Shown here: in pieces, positions 26,414-35,410 of the stretch
Layout of the letters: each line of letters starts with the position of its first letter
Numbering within the stretch: the first letter of the stretch is position 1
NCBI RefSeq assembly: GCF_023721715.1
Contig: NZ_JAMDLG010000001.1
Coordinates: forward strand, 1,961,784-2,025,783
Direction: 5' to 3'
DNA from: Parasegetibacter sp. NRK P23
Lineage (GTDB): Bacteria > Bacteroidota > Bacteroidia > Chitinophagales > Chitinophagaceae
DNA length: 64,000 bases
Position numbers and translations under genes: made by a program
The notes under the pieces: generated by a model
The model's database searches: none
What the model saw: only the letters and a program-made list of their open reading frames with translations
What the model was told of the DNA's origin: nothing

Positions 26414-28039
26414 TTACCAGAACACGGTATATAAGGCGGCCAGTATGCCGCAGATAATGATGGAGCCAATAAGGAAGGCCGGGGAAACCCGGAACAGTTT
26501 CGTATCCATTTCAATGGAACTTTGGTGCGCGCTTTGCGGTTTCACCAGGCTCATGACCAACATAACGGCTACTACTATAAAAAAAGTGATCGTCATCCGG
26601 TCCAGGAAGGGATAATCGGGAAATGCGCCATTGGTCCATGAGGGCAGAAATTTGAGTATGGTGGAAACGGGTATCGTAATCACTGCACCCACGAGTGCGG
26701 CGGCAGCCGTGGTACGTTTCCAGAACATGCCCAATAAGAAGATGGCCAATACACCGGGCGAAAAGAAGCCCACATACTCCTGGATGAACTGGTAGGCCTG
26801 GTCGAGTGAACGGAGCGATGGCGCCACCAAGGCGGCGATGAGCATACAAACGATCACAGCCCACCTCCCGGTACGAACGAGTTTTTTCTCCGAAGCTTCC
26901 GCGTTGAAATATTTTTTGTAGATATCGAGGGAGAAGATCGTGGAAATGCTGTTCGCCTTTCCCGCCAGGGATGCCACCACAGCGGCCACCAATGCGGCGA
27001 AGGCCATGCCTTTTAATCCCGCGGGCAGCAGGTTCATCAACGTGGGATAAGCATGGTCGGGTTTGATGTTCCCGGCCGCGTCGCTCATCTCCTGCTGGAA
27101 CATCCCGTTTTTGTGCAGCACATACATGGCGATGCCCGGCAATACCGCGATCAACGGCACCAATAATTTCAGAAAGGCGGCGAAGAGTATTCCGTTCCGC
27201 GCGGTTTTCAGGTCGGCGCCCAGTGTTCTTTGCACGATGTACTGGTTACAGCCCCAATAAGCCAGGTTATTGATGAGCATGCCACCGATCAGCACGGATA
27301 AGCCCGGGAGTTCTTTGTAATGTGGACTTGATTTGTCGAGGATCATGTGGAAATGTTCCGGCGCTTCTCTGCGCAATACACCCAGTGCCATCAGGATATC
27401 GCCATCGTAACCGAAGCGGTCGGCCAGCAAAGAAAGCGCAAGGTAGGTAGTAATCAATCCGCCGGTAATCAGCACCAGTACCTGTACCACATCGGTGTAA
27501 CCGATCACTTTCATCCCGCCCAGGGTAACCACAATCGAGAATACACTCAGGAAAACCACCGCCGCGCCAAAACTTACCGGCGATACGGAAGAAATGGCCA
27601 ACGCCCCGAGGTAAATGATGGAGGTGAGGTTGACGAAAACATATACCAGTAACCAGAAAACCGCCATAATCACACTCACCTTCTGGCTGTACCGCTGCAA
27701 CAGGAACTGCGGCATGGTGTAAATGCGGTTCTTCAGGTACATCGGGATCAGGAATACCGCCACAATAATAAGCGTAGCCGCCGACATCCATTCGTAGGTG
27801 GAAATGGCCAGGCCGATGGCGAAACCGGAACCGCTCATGCCAATGAAATGTTCCGCGGAAATATTGGACGCGATCAGCGAAGCGCCGATGGCCCACCAGG
27901 TAAGCGCGCCTTCCGCCAGGAAATAATCCTTGGAGCTGTCTGAAGTTCTTTTCCGGTGGAAAATATAATAACCATACGCCGACACCCCGATGAAGTAAAT
28001 CAGGAAAACGATATAATCCGCTGTTTGAAGTGTATGCAT
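26414..28039 (-). CDS. Sodium:solute symporter (SSS family, SGLT-like)
   Basis: A 541-residue inner-membrane protein with about 14 hydrophobic segments. Family landmarks include DYFLAEGALTWWAIGASLIA near the N-terminus, the adjoining SNISAEHFIGMSGSG, and GWxxxQYIVQRTLGA-like sequence (WGCNQYIVQRTLGADLKTA), then FAALVAAVVASLAGKANS. Members move sugars, inositol, sialic acid or other solutes inward with Na+. Lying between an acetyltransferase and GH89, it should import a product released by the periplasmic hydrolases. The presence of inositol oxygenase in the same locus makes myo-inositol a candidate next to GlcNAc or a uronate; sequence alone does not decide this. Gap to the upstream gene is 40 bases. 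Confidence 0.9.
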   Translation of the reverse strand: MHTLQTADYIVFLIYFIGVSAYGYYIFHRKRTSDSSKDYFLAEGALTWWAIGASLIASNISAEHFIGMSGSGFAIGLAISTYEWMSAATLIIVAVFLIPMYLKNRIYTMPQFLLQRYSQKVSVIMAVFWLLVYVFVNLTSIIYLGALAISSVSPVSFGAAVVFLSVFSIVVTLGGMKVIGYTDVVQVLVLITGGLITTYLALSLLADRFGYDGDILMALGVLRREAPEHFHMILDKSSPHYKELPGLSVLIGGMLINNLAYWGCNQYIVQRTLGADLKTARNGILFAAFLKLLVPLIAVLPGIAMYVLHKNGMFQQEMSDAAGNIKPDHAYPTLMNLLPAGLKGMAFAALVAAVVASLAGKANSISTIFSLDIYKKYFNAEASEKKLVRTGRWAVIVCMLIAALVAPSLRSLDQAYQFIQEYVGFFSPGVLAIFLLGMFWKRTTAAAALVGAVITIPVSTILKFLPSWTNGAFPDYPFLDRMTITFFIVVAVMLVMSLVKPQSAHQSSIEMDTKLFRVSPAFLIGSIIICGILAALYTVFW

Positions 28040-28079
28040 GTAAATGAATGGTGTTATAGGTTTTGAATACGCCGCAACA

Positions 28080-29300
28080 TTACAATTTCACGAATAACTT
28101 CTTTTTGTACAAAAAATACATCCCAGCAAATTGCAGAACGGCCACACCGGTCCACAACAAAGCCGTGTACCATTCCGGTGGGAACTTACTGATGATGCCG
28201 CCAAAAAGTACTGTTGAAGTGGATTCAAAATTGATGAGTCCATGCGCCGCCATATAAATCAGGATGGAATTCATACCCATCCAGGTAAAAGGCGCGGCCC
28301 ATCCTGAAATTCCAGCCACATCTATGATGTAATAAAAAAGCGCGAACAGCAACATGCTCCAGCCGCCCGCATATAAGGTGAAGGAACTGGTCCACATGTT
28401 TTTATTGATGGGAAAGAAAAGGCCCCATGCATAGCCTGCAACGACCAGCACCACGCCTGTAACGGCCAATGCTCCTGCCTTACGGGGGGGAACAAATGTG
28501 CTGTTTTTCAAAAAAGTTCCGGCGAATACGCCCAACAGCGCGGAGGCGATGGCGGGTATATTGGAAAGCAATCCTTCCGGGTCATATACTTTGCGGTGCA
28601 GTTTTCCGGGCAGCAGCTGCCGGTCGATGTACGCGGCGAAGTTGCCTTCCGGCGTTAATACCCCGGCGCCGAAGCCGGGAACAGGTATCCACGACAGCAT
28701 GGCCCAATAGCCCAATAGCAGCCCGGCGAACCAAAGTATTTGTCCTTTCAGGGAGCAATACAACGTAATCAGCGCGGCGAAGAAACAACTGATGGCGATC
28801 CTGCCCAACACACTCGCGAAGCGTGTATGCTCATAGCCTTTCAATTGGAGCGCGCCATTGGCTACCATGCCGAGCAGCAAAAGGATGATGGTGCGTTTGA
28901 GTAAGGAACGGATGATCTTCCGGCGAACGGCGGCTTTGTCGTGACCGGCTTTCTCCAGTTGCTTGCCCATGGAATATGGCATACTAACACCCGCGATGAA
29001 AATAAAAAGGGGGAAAATCAGGTCGTAGAAGGTGAAGCCGTTCCATACCGTATGGTGCAATTGGTTGCTGATGCCCACGAATATTTTTTCGGTAAAGGAA
29101 AGCGCTTCCGTTGTTTGAATTTGCCAGTTGGAAGTGTCCTGTACAAGCCCATGCCGTTGTTTGATTACCGAGGCGATGCCGTGAAAAATGAATTCACCTG
29201 AAACGATCCAGAACATATCGAATCCCCGGAGCGCGTCCAGTGAACGGAGCCGGCCGGTGGGCGGAGTTGCCGAAATAGTAGTGTTTTGAACGCGATCCAT
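28080..29300 (-). CDS. HGSNAT-like transmembrane acetyltransferase (DUF5009)
   Basis: About 406 residues from the ATG at 29300 (29306 is also possible), with ten or more hydrophobic segments. The opening RLRSLDALRGFDMFWIV and the block HHTVWNGFTFYDLIFPLFIF followed by IAGVSMPYS resemble human heparan-alpha-glucosaminide N-acetyltransferase, where the equivalent region includes the His that carries the acetyl group; His82-83 here precede WNG in the same place. HGSNAT passes acetyl from cytosolic acetyl-CoA across the membrane to terminal alpha-glucosamine. In this locus it would acetylate GlcN-ended glycans in the periplasm so that GH89 can cleave them. It starts the enzyme part of the locus, after a terminator that follows susD. 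Confidence 0.8.
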   Translation of the reverse strand: MDRVQNTTISATPPTGRLRSLDALRGFDMFWIVSGEFIFHGIASVIKQRHGLVQDTSNWQIQTTEALSFTEKIFVGISNQLHHTVWNGFTFYDLIFPLFIFIAGVSMPYSMGKQLEKAGHDKAAVRRKIIRSLLKRTIILLLLGMVANGALQLKGYEHTRFASVLGRIAISCFFAALITLYCSLKGQILWFAGLLLGYWAMLSWIPVPGFGAGVLTPEGNFAAYIDRQLLPGKLHRKVYDPEGLLSNIPAIASALLGVFAGTFLKNSTFVPPRKAGALAVTGVVLVVAGYAWGLFFPINKNMWTSSFTLYAGGWSMLLFALFYYIIDVAGISGWAAPFTWMGMNSILIYMAAHGLINFESTSTVLFGGIISKFPPEWYTALLWTGVAVLQFAGMYFLYKKKLFVKL

Positions 29301-29420
29301 GTGCACGTAATTTCCTGAATGCGATATTAAGTATACCTCCGCACAATTGCATCAACTGGTTTGGCTAAATACTTAATGATGTTGTTTTAAGAGGGGTACA
29401 CGTTGTTGAGGACTGCTAAT

Positions 29421-29449
29421 AAAAACTCCCGGGGAACGAGCCCCGGGAG
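29421..29449 (-). terminator. Rho-independent terminator after susD
   Basis: On the minus strand a perfect 9-base stem (CTCCCGGGG with CCCCGGGAG, six-base loop, 29426-29449) is followed by TTTTT (29425-29421). It lies 28 bases after the susD stop and 120 bases before the acetyltransferase start. It should strongly reduce read-through from susC/susD into the enzyme genes. Confidence 0.9.
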
Positions 29450-29476
29450 CCACTCAACGATTGCTATAATGAAAAA

Positions 29477-31156
29477 CTATTGCGGATAACCAGGGTTTTG
29501 TGCAAGTTTGGGGTTTTTAACAATCGCTCCTGTTGGTATAGGGAACAACCTGCGGTAAGTTTCATTGTTGGTTTTACTCAATCCCCAGGTGTTTTCAAAC
29601 TTGCCGAAACGGATCATGTCGTTCCTGTGCCAGAGTTCCCATGACAGTTCGCGGCAACGTTCTGAATACAGAAATTCAAGGTTTACCGATGCGAGCGGAG
29701 CAGAAGTGGTACGTACTGCGCGCAGCATATTCACCAGGGAAAGCGCTGTGTGTCCGTTGGTAGGTGTACCGCCACGGAGGATGGCTTCAGCCTTCATCAG
29801 CACAATATCAGACAACCGGAATACAGGGTGGTCATTGTTTTGGTTCCTCGTGGTAGAGTTCGGATCGGCCTGGAACTTGATGTTACGGTAGCCGGTGTTC
29901 CATGCGATTTCATCCTTACCAAGATCATAGGACGTTGCGCCGAATCTTGTTCCGCTTCCCAACGGCGTAAGTGTGAGATGATAAGTATAGCTTCCCCCGG
30001 GATCGCCACCGGTGTAGAATTGATTGTAACCCAGGTTGGTGGTTTTCACCATAATCGGACTGCCGGTTCCCCAATACTGCGGGCCGGTGAGCCACTGATT
30101 GTTGCGGATATCGTTCGGGTCATTAAAATGTGCATAGTACTCATCCGTGGTGCAACGCGGGCCGCTAGGCCTGTTGTTTATGAGCCCATTACCGGTAGTC
30201 TGGTTCACGATAGGATCAACATTTGTACCGGGTGTGGAACCTGAATACCTGTATTTCATACCCAGGTTACGGTTCAGGTCGTAACGGGCATGCAGCAGGT
30301 AACCGTTAGAAGTGGATGGATCGAAAGGAATGGCGAAAATGAACTCTTTAAAGTTGGGTCCGTTTGTGGGACTAAACATATTAAAGTAGGAAGAGCGGGC
30401 CTCCAGCGCATATTGCGTTCCTCCTCCGGCGCCCATAACACTGTCGCAGGCGGCAATACATTCATTGTAGCGTGCCGTACCGGTGTACACTTCCGCATTC
30501 AGGTACATTTTCGCCAGCAATGCATAGGCCATGTAGCGGGTGGGTTTGCCGTAAGTAGCAACACCTGATGTTGTTTTGAGAAATGGGATGGAAGCTTTCA
30601 GCTCACTTTCCACATAGTTGAATACCTGCGCACGGGTAGCTCTTTCCTTCAATTCAATATCGCCGTACAATGTATCGAGCGGCACACCACCAAAGGCGTC
30701 CATCATGTAGAAGTAGAAAAGTGAACGCATGGTGCGCATCTCCGCGATACTGGTATTTTTAATGGCTCCTTCCTCCGCGTCTTTCAGCAGGTACAATACC
30801 TGGTTGGTGTTCCCGATCAGGTTGGTCAGGTAATACCATTCATAGTCTATATGTCCATGGTCTTTGTTCCAGGTATGGCGGTGCAGTTGTTCATAGCGGT
30901 TACCGTCCACCCAGTCGGTACCGTAAAAGGGCAGTACGGCCTCATCGGTAGAATGGCTGTTAATGAAGAAGTGGTTGGTGGTGAAGTCGTTTCTGAAAGT
31001 GGTATATACAGTCCCCATCAACGCGTTGAAATGCGCTTCTGTTTTGGGGAAAGTTTCAGAAGTAAGCTCCGTTGTGGCTTCCACATCCAGCTTATGACAG
31101 GAGGCTAAACCCGCTATGGCGGTCACCATCGTTATGTTTCGGATAATATTTTTCAT
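29477..31156 (-). CDS. SusD/RagB-family nutrient-binding outer-membrane lipoprotein
   Basis: A 559-residue SusD-like lipoprotein (MKNIIRNITMVTAIAGLASC, lipobox Cys20). Family landmarks are the early LDVEATTELTSETF, a helical core with EMRTMRSLFYFYMMDAFGG followed by VPLDT, and a C-terminal region with YSERCRELSWELWHRNDMIR ending in FPIPTGAIVKNPKLAQNPGY. It should bind the glycan or its fragments at the surface and hand them to the SusC encoded 20 bases upstream. A strong terminator follows directly. Together with inositol oxygenase and SusC it forms the promoter-proximal part of the locus. Confidence 0.93.
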   Translation of the reverse strand: MKNIIRNITMVTAIAGLASCHKLDVEATTELTSETFPKTEAHFNALMGTVYTTFRNDFTTNHFFINSHSTDEAVLPFYGTDWVDGNRYEQLHRHTWNKDHGHIDYEWYYLTNLIGNTNQVLYLLKDAEEGAIKNTSIAEMRTMRSLFYFYMMDAFGGVPLDTLYGDIELKERATRAQVFNYVESELKASIPFLKTTSGVATYGKPTRYMAYALLAKMYLNAEVYTGTARYNECIAACDSVMGAGGGTQYALEARSSYFNMFSPTNGPNFKEFIFAIPFDPSTSNGYLLHARYDLNRNLGMKYRYSGSTPGTNVDPIVNQTTGNGLINNRPSGPRCTTDEYYAHFNDPNDIRNNQWLTGPQYWGTGSPIMVKTTNLGYNQFYTGGDPGGSYTYHLTLTPLGSGTRFGATSYDLGKDEIAWNTGYRNIKFQADPNSTTRNQNNDHPVFRLSDIVLMKAEAILRGGTPTNGHTALSLVNMLRAVRTTSAPLASVNLEFLYSERCRELSWELWHRNDMIRFGKFENTWGLSKTNNETYRRLFPIPTGAIVKNPKLAQNPGYPQ

Positions 31157-31176
31157 TGCTTGTAATTGTTGAGTTA

Positions 31177-34100
31177 TCAGAATGCTACGTTAACACCAAA
31201 GAGGATAGTTCTTGTTCTGGGGAAAAAGTTGTTGTAATCAATTCCCGGAGCGATGCCTCCCTGATTGATCTCAGGATCAATGCCGGAGTAGTTTGTAATG
31301 GTCAGCAGGTTGTTTCCTGTAACATAAACCCTCAGGCTGTTTACGCCCTCCACCGGCTTGCGGAAAGTATAGGCAAGCGTCGCGTTATCCAGGCGCACGT
31401 AATTGCCGCTTTCAATGTACCTGTTGGAGTAAAATGAATTCCTGTTGTCAACGCTTTTGTCTTCATTTGCACTCACCAGCAGGTTGTTTACTGATGCCGC
31501 TGTTACATAAGAGAGATCAGCTCTTGTAGCATTGAATATTTTCTGACCAAGTGCGGAACGGAAAAAGAAGTTCAGGTCGAAGTTCTTATACGAAAGATTG
31601 TTGTTCCAGCCGATCAGCAGTTTGGGCTGCGCATTGCCGGCATAGATGTAATCATCAGTAAGTGGCATCTGCGTACCGGAGGTTTTGCTGCCATCTTTTT
31701 TATAGAACTGGGAAATACCATTCTCATCTTTTCCGGCATAGTTCAGCGTAAAGAACTGTCCTATAGGATAACCCGTTTTCAGAATCTGAAGGGTAGAGCC
31801 TGACTGACCGGCACCTTCTGGAGAGGTATACCTGAGGGAGTCCGCATTGGTATAAATATTATCGAGGTTGACGATATTATTTTTGTTGTGCGCCAAATTC
31901 AGGATAGAGGTCCATTTAAAATCCTTTTGCTCCACAACAGCAGCGGTGAGCGAAAATTCAACACCCTGGTTTTCCAGTTTACCGCCATTCACGATGATGT
32001 ATCCACCAGGCACAATTGATGCGGAAGCATTAACACCAAACAACATATTGGTCGTCTGCTTTTTGTACCAGTCCAGGGAACCTGTCACTCTTCTGTTGAT
32101 AATCGAGAAATCGATACCCGCGTTGAAAGTGGACAGTTCTTCCCATTTCAGGTCGGGGTTATTGGCCTGCGCGGGAACGATGGCATTATCGAATACACCG
32201 CCATTGTAATAAGTGCCTCTTAAACCGTAGATCAACTGGCTGTTGTAAGCGCCGATACCCGCGGAGTTACCTGTAACGCCATAGCTCACGCGGAATTTAA
32301 GGTCATCGAACAACTGCTGGTTCTGCATAAAGTTCTCGTTAACAACGCGCCATGCGATAGAGCCGGATGGGAAATAACCCCAGCGGTTGTTGGCACCGAA
32401 GACAGAGCTTCCGTCACGACGAAGCGACGCCTGAAGAATATACTTACCCTGGTAATCGTAGTTCAAACGTCCGAAGTCGGAGATCAATCTTGTTTTGCTG
32501 TACACGCCGGTAGGTCCCGCGTCTATCCTGTAGTTTGAAATAGCATAGGGGTTACCGAGCGCGAGGTTCTGGTATCCGACAAAATCGTTCAGGAAATTGG
32601 TGGAAGAAGAACGGAAACCATCTCCGTTCACGTTCTGCTGGTAAGCATAACCGATCACCGCATTGATGTTATGGTCGCCGAATTTCCTGTTCCAGTTCAG
32701 GAAAGATTCCAGGGTGGTAAAGGAATTCTCATAAGAACTTCTGAACGCGGATCCGTTCACGCCAAAGAGAGAGCCAATCAGCACATGGGCAATACCGATA
32801 CCCGGATCAGGGTTGTTGTAAAATCCTGATGTAGGATAACGGCCGTAATAGCTGCCGTAATACTGACCGTTCAGCGCATTGGTGGTTTGGTACGACACGC
32901 TGGTGTTGTATGTAAAGCCAAAAGGCAACTTCACTTCAGTGCTGAAGTTTGCCGTAAGCGCATTGTATTTGGTATCGTCCTGGGCGTTATCAATGATCGC
33001 CACTGGGTTGAAGTAACCGGGGATTGTCAGGTTTTCAAAATAGGTACCATCAGGGTTTTTAACGTTGTTCACGGGCAGGTGCTTGGCAGCCTGCAACAAT
33101 GCTACGTTCTGCAACGGTGTGTAGTTACCGGTGCTTCTAGAGTTGGCCACATTCAGGCTAAACTTCACTTTATCCTTCAACGCGTATTGCTCCACGCTTA
33201 ACCTGGCAATCATCCGGCGGAGCCGGCTTTTCAGCAGAATACCTTCTTTGTCGAGGTAGTTCAGGCTAGCGCTGTACGTGCTGTGTTCACCACCGCCGCT
33301 GAAGGAAATGTTGTGGTTATGGGCCACGGCACCGTTTCTTTGAATGGCTTTCTGCCAGTCGGTGTCAGCGCCCTGGTCATCAATGGGGTTGTAAGCGCTG
33401 TTGTTGGCGGCGAGGAAAGCACGGTGTTGCGCGGCATCCATCAGGTCGAGGCGGCTGCTCACTTTTTCCAGTCCCACATAACCATTGTATACGGTTTGCA
33501 CAGCGCCTTTTTTACCTCTTTTCGTAGTAATCATGATCACACCATTCGCGGCCCTGTTACCATAGATGGCGGTAGCCGCGGCATCCTTCAGTACATCAAT
33601 GGTAGCAATATCGTCAGGTGCCACAATAGAGATGTCCGCACCGGGCACACCGTCGATCACATAAAAGGGTCCGCCAGGACTGTTAATGGTAGATGCGCCA
33701 CGCAAAATTACCGCTGCGGGACGGTTGGGGTCACCACTGGCCGTAATGTTCAGACCGGGCACCTTACCTTGCAGCAACTGGCCTACATCCGCGATAGCGC
33801 CGCGGTTCATGTCTTCGGGACGAACCGTGGTAATGGCGCTGGTGAGTGTTTTTTTGGACCCTTTACCATAACCGATCACCACCAGGTCGCCTAGGGTGGC
33901 GGCTGCTGTGGTGATGGTTACATTGTATGTTTCCTGGCTGGTTACAGGTACTTCTTTTGTTTCGTAAGAGATACCGCTGAATACGAGTACATCACCGGTT
34001 TTTGCGGCAATGGTGAAAGTTCCATCCTCTTTTGAGGCGGTGGAACTTCCGGTTCCTTTCACCGAAATGGTGATGCCTGGCACACCCTGGCCCTTATCGT

Positions 34101-34221
34101 CTACCACCTTTCCTTTTTTGGTGGCCTGGGCGAATAATAAGAACGGGGTGAGCAGGAAAATAAATGGAACCGACGCTTTTTTAGATGCGCACAGCATCGT
34201 CAGGAGCCTAAGCATAAGCAA
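31177..34221 (-). CDS. SusC/RagA-family TonB-linked outer-membrane receptor
   Basis: A 1,014-residue receptor: signal peptide (SVPFIFLLTPFLLFAQ), carboxypeptidase-like domain (GKVVDDKGQGVPGITISVKG), the link LGDLVVIGYGKGSKKTLTSA, a plug with IDVLKDAAATAIYGNRAANG, and a long barrel ending in ILFGVNVAF. There is no STN domain, so regulation is not by an anti-sigma factor; the LacI-family regulator next to the locus is the likely control. It imports the glycan substrate with the downstream SusD. The first Met codons are close together (34221, 34215, 34197), so the exact start is uncertain by a few residues. It follows inositol oxygenase by 55 bases. Confidence 0.93.
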   Translation of the reverse strand: MLMLRLLTMLCASKKASVPFIFLLTPFLLFAQATKKGKVVDDKGQGVPGITISVKGTGSSTASKEDGTFTIAAKTGDVLVFSGISYETKEVPVTSQETYNVTITTAAATLGDLVVIGYGKGSKKTLTSAITTVRPEDMNRGAIADVGQLLQGKVPGLNITASGDPNRPAAVILRGASTINSPGGPFYVIDGVPGADISIVAPDDIATIDVLKDAAATAIYGNRAANGVIMITTKRGKKGAVQTVYNGYVGLEKVSSRLDLMDAAQHRAFLAANNSAYNPIDDQGADTDWQKAIQRNGAVAHNHNISFSGGGEHSTYSASLNYLDKEGILLKSRLRRMIARLSVEQYALKDKVKFSLNVANSRSTGNYTPLQNVALLQAAKHLPVNNVKNPDGTYFENLTIPGYFNPVAIIDNAQDDTKYNALTANFSTEVKLPFGFTYNTSVSYQTTNALNGQYYGSYYGRYPTSGFYNNPDPGIGIAHVLIGSLFGVNGSAFRSSYENSFTTLESFLNWNRKFGDHNINAVIGYAYQQNVNGDGFRSSSTNFLNDFVGYQNLALGNPYAISNYRIDAGPTGVYSKTRLISDFGRLNYDYQGKYILQASLRRDGSSVFGANNRWGYFPSGSIAWRVVNENFMQNQQLFDDLKFRVSYGVTGNSAGIGAYNSQLIYGLRGTYYNGGVFDNAIVPAQANNPDLKWEELSTFNAGIDFSIINRRVTGSLDWYKKQTTNMLFGVNASASIVPGGYIIVNGGKLENQGVEFSLTAAVVEQKDFKWTSILNLAHNKNNIVNLDNIYTNADSLRYTSPEGAGQSGSTLQILKTGYPIGQFFTLNYAGKDENGISQFYKKDGSKTSGTQMPLTDDYIYAGNAQPKLLIGWNNNLSYKNFDLNFFFRSALGQKIFNATRADLSYVTAASVNNLLVSANEDKSVDNRNSFYSNRYIESGNYVRLDNATLAYTFRKPVEGVNSLRVYVTGNNLLTITNYSGIDPEINQGGIAPGIDYNNFFPRTRTILFGVNVAF

Positions 34222-34276
34222 TCAATTTTAGTTTGTTTTATTGGTTTTAAGTGAGAAAACGCAAACGGAAAGTGTA

Positions 34277-35149
34277 TCAGAATTTCAAGGTGGATGGAAG
34301 GTATTTGCCCACCAGGTCCTCATAATATCCTTTCAGTTTTTTCCAGTCAGGTGGCTCGGGACTTTTTGAGTATAGGTCGTAGGGGTTAAAAAGTTGTACC
34401 CATTTCAGCATCTGCCGGTCGTGGTCATCCAGGAGGTGCTCATAAGCGCCTTCCCTGTGCCAGGCATAGAAAGAATGGTAACGGAGCATGTAGAGGCCCT
34501 GCTCGGGCAGGTGGTCCTTCAGCATCTGGTAAACGTATTCATCGTGTCCCCACGACATGTGTACGTTCCGGAGGCCGCAACCGGGCTCATATACACCGTA
34601 TTTAGTACTGTAAATTTCGTGATTATAATCGGGATTGTGTTTGAAAAATTCAGGGTACACTACTTTATCGGAATAGCCGCAACCAACAGGGAAGGTATCG
34701 CCTACCACGGCCCATTGTGGTTCACCGAACAGGCAAAGCACCTTACCCATATCGTGCATCAGTCCGGTAAGTACCATCCAGTCGGGATGCCCGTCTTTAC
34801 GGATGGCTTCGGAAGCCTGGAGCAGGTGCTGCAACTGATCGAGGTCTGTGTCGGGATCAGAATCGTCCACCAGTTGGTTTAGGAAGTCGAACGCGTCCCA
34901 AATCGTCATCTCTTTTTTGTCGAACTTCAGGAAGTCGCTTCTTTTCTCCTGCACAAAATCGTAGGTCTGGTAAGTATGGTTCAGGCGGTAAAACTCCTTC
35001 ACTGTGTCACGCACGGGTGCGTCATAGTTGCGGTACTCATCCGTTTTCTTCGCTGTGGCGATACTTTCGGGATCAGGGTAACGACGGAGCACATCGTCTT
35101 CCCATTCATCCAGGTTTTTTAAAGGGGTGGCCTCAATTTTATTGTCCAT
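34277..35149 (-). CDS. miox: myo-Inositol oxygenase
   Basis: A 290-residue cytoplasmic non-haem di-iron enzyme that converts myo-inositol and O2 to D-glucuronate. All six metal ligands of the mammalian enzyme can be placed by eye: His108 (DQLQHLLQASE), His132-Asp133 (GLMHDMGK), His202 (MSWGHDEYVY), His225 (RYHSFYAWH) and Asp258 (NPYDLYSK). Length matches the family (about 285). MIOX is mainly eukaryotic, with scattered bacterial members, notably in Bacteroidota. Here it is the first gene of a SusC/SusD and glycosidase locus, directly behind a LacI-type operator, which indicates that the imported glycan releases inositol. The glucuronate would enter the uronate pathway; those genes are not in this window. 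Confidence 0.95.
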   Translation of the reverse strand: MDNKIEATPLKNLDEWEDDVLRRYPDPESIATAKKTDEYRNYDAPVRDTVKEFYRLNHTYQTYDFVQEKRSDFLKFDKKEMTIWDAFDFLNQLVDDSDPDTDLDQLQHLLQASEAIRKDGHPDWMVLTGLMHDMGKVLCLFGEPQWAVVGDTFPVGCGYSDKVVYPEFFKHNPDYNHEIYSTKYGVYEPGCGLRNVHMSWGHDEYVYQMLKDHLPEQGLYMLRYHSFYAWHREGAYEHLLDDHDRQMLKWVQLFNPYDLYSKSPEPPDWKKLKGYYEDLVGKYLPSTLKF

Positions 35150-35354
35150 GATGTTTGTTTATGCTGAAAAGATGGAAAAGAAATACTGGTGTTGAAAATT
35201 CAGGAAACGGCGGTTGGTTTCCTATCCTCGAACCTGGGAGAAAGAATCATCCATATCATAGCGGGCAGTTGTTTTTTATTGGTGGCAATCGCTTAATTCG
35301 AAGGCTAAAGTGGAATTTTTTTTCAGAAGAAAAATCAAACCCATCCAGTTTATT

Positions 35355-35372
35355 TACGTAAACGTTTTCGTA
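35355..35372. promoter_or_regulatory. LacI-family operator between inositol oxygenase and its regulator
   Basis: TACGTAAACGTTTTCGTA is an 18-base palindrome with one mismatched pair, centred on AACGTT, the form typical of LacI-family operators. It lies 206 bases before the inositol oxygenase start and 39 bases before the lacI start. It abuts TACATTTA (35371-35378), one base off the TAnnTTTG element, facing the regulator gene. It could control both directions, including the regulator itself. Confidence 0.7.
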
Positions 35373-35410
35373 CATTTATTCAAAATCAACGAGATACATC
35401 AATTTAACAC

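Noticed and set aside
33283-33894. A 203-codon open frame opposite susC
   Set aside because: Antisense shadow of the SusC plug and carboxypeptidase-like region.
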